DNA of 64,000 nucleotides, taken from contig OZ252002.1 in assembly GCA_965247265.1 (NCBI GenBank), positions 2,418,001 to 2,482,000 of the forward strand, in the 5' to 3' direction. How positions within the stretch are numbered: the stretch's first letter is position 1; each line of letters begins with the position of its first letter. Of this stretch, positions 63,957-64,000 are shown piece after piece. The notes under the pieces were generated by a model that did not search any database, was not told where the DNA came from, and was given only the letters and a program-made list of their open reading frames with translations. The stretch is from G965247265 sp965247265. GTDB taxonomy: Bacteria > Pseudomonadota > Gammaproteobacteria > UBA4575. The position numbers were made by a program, and so were the translations under genes.

Positions 63957-64000
63957 TGCTCGACTATCCAGTTAAACTTACACCGGACGAAGGCACGTTT
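63956..64000 (+). CDS. hicB: HicB antitoxin, N-terminus only (window edge)
   Basis: First 15 residues, MLDYPVKLTPDEGTF, typical of HicB. ATG at 63956 overlaps the hicA stop by one base (TAATG). Continues beyond the window. Confidence 0.85.
   Translation, partial: MLDYPVKLTPDEGTF

Overview
The window is chromosomal DNA of an AT-rich gammaproteobacterium. Two gene orders support this. One is tig-clpP-clpX-lon-hupB-tRNA-ppiD. The other is hrcA-grpE-dnaK-dnaJ-dapB next to nadK-recN-bamE, followed by rnfH-ratA and smpB. The mltD, yafS-like, rnhA, dnaQ cluster is also gammaproteobacterial, but gloB is missing from it. I cannot name the genus.

Layout. 1-2.7 kb: end of a hydrolase gene, a frameshifted MOSC gene, a half-size TauE/SafE exporter translationally coupled to a DsrC/TusE-like protein, and a solitary Mrr-like nuclease gene. 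2.8-12 kb: dapB and the heat-shock operon (sigma-70-type promoter plus CIRCE before hrcA, a sigma-32-like promoter before dnaK, a hairpin between dnaK and dnaJ), then nadK-recN-bamE. 12-24.4 kb: small envelope proteins, rnfH/ratA, an NSS transporter, smpB, dnaQ/rnhA/methyltransferase, mltD, and a Ser/Thr kinase, PP2C phosphatase and FHA operon. 24.4-31.5 kb: a four-gene peptide-type ABC importer operon and fabI. 31.5-36 kb: an accessory stretch (HxlR regulator without a usual start codon, OsmC protein with a 53-aa membrane protein, Tat-signal mini-protein, GFA protein, secreted cyclase). Its genes are separated by copies of a ~30-bp palindromic repeat. 36-53.4 kb: symporter, ppiD, tRNAs, hupB, the proteostasis cluster lon/clpX/clpP/tig, further tRNAs and membrane proteins, and an acyl-AMP ligase fused to a carrier-protein domain.

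At about 53.6 kb the 3' half of a tRNA-Pro gene marks the edge of a mobile island, and base composition becomes visibly richer in G and C. The island (53.6 kb to the window end) is a decayed prophage-like element. It holds a large autotransporter, a complete IS3-family element abutting a beheaded phage repressor, a frameshifted HEPN-like gene, a terminase large subunit truncated at a relic IS end, the terminase small subunit, an array of 9-bp repeats directly upstream of it (candidate cos/pac site), a DUF6765-like protein, a Q-like antiterminator, and a hicAB toxin-antitoxin pair behind a 16-bp palindromic operator. No integrase is inside the window.

The strongest leads for new biology are the kinase/phosphatase/FHA module with repeated Thr motifs, the dispersed palindromic repeat family, the hupB/tRNA-Val overlap, the HEPN-like gene split at an A7 run, and the 9-bp array at the terminase genes.
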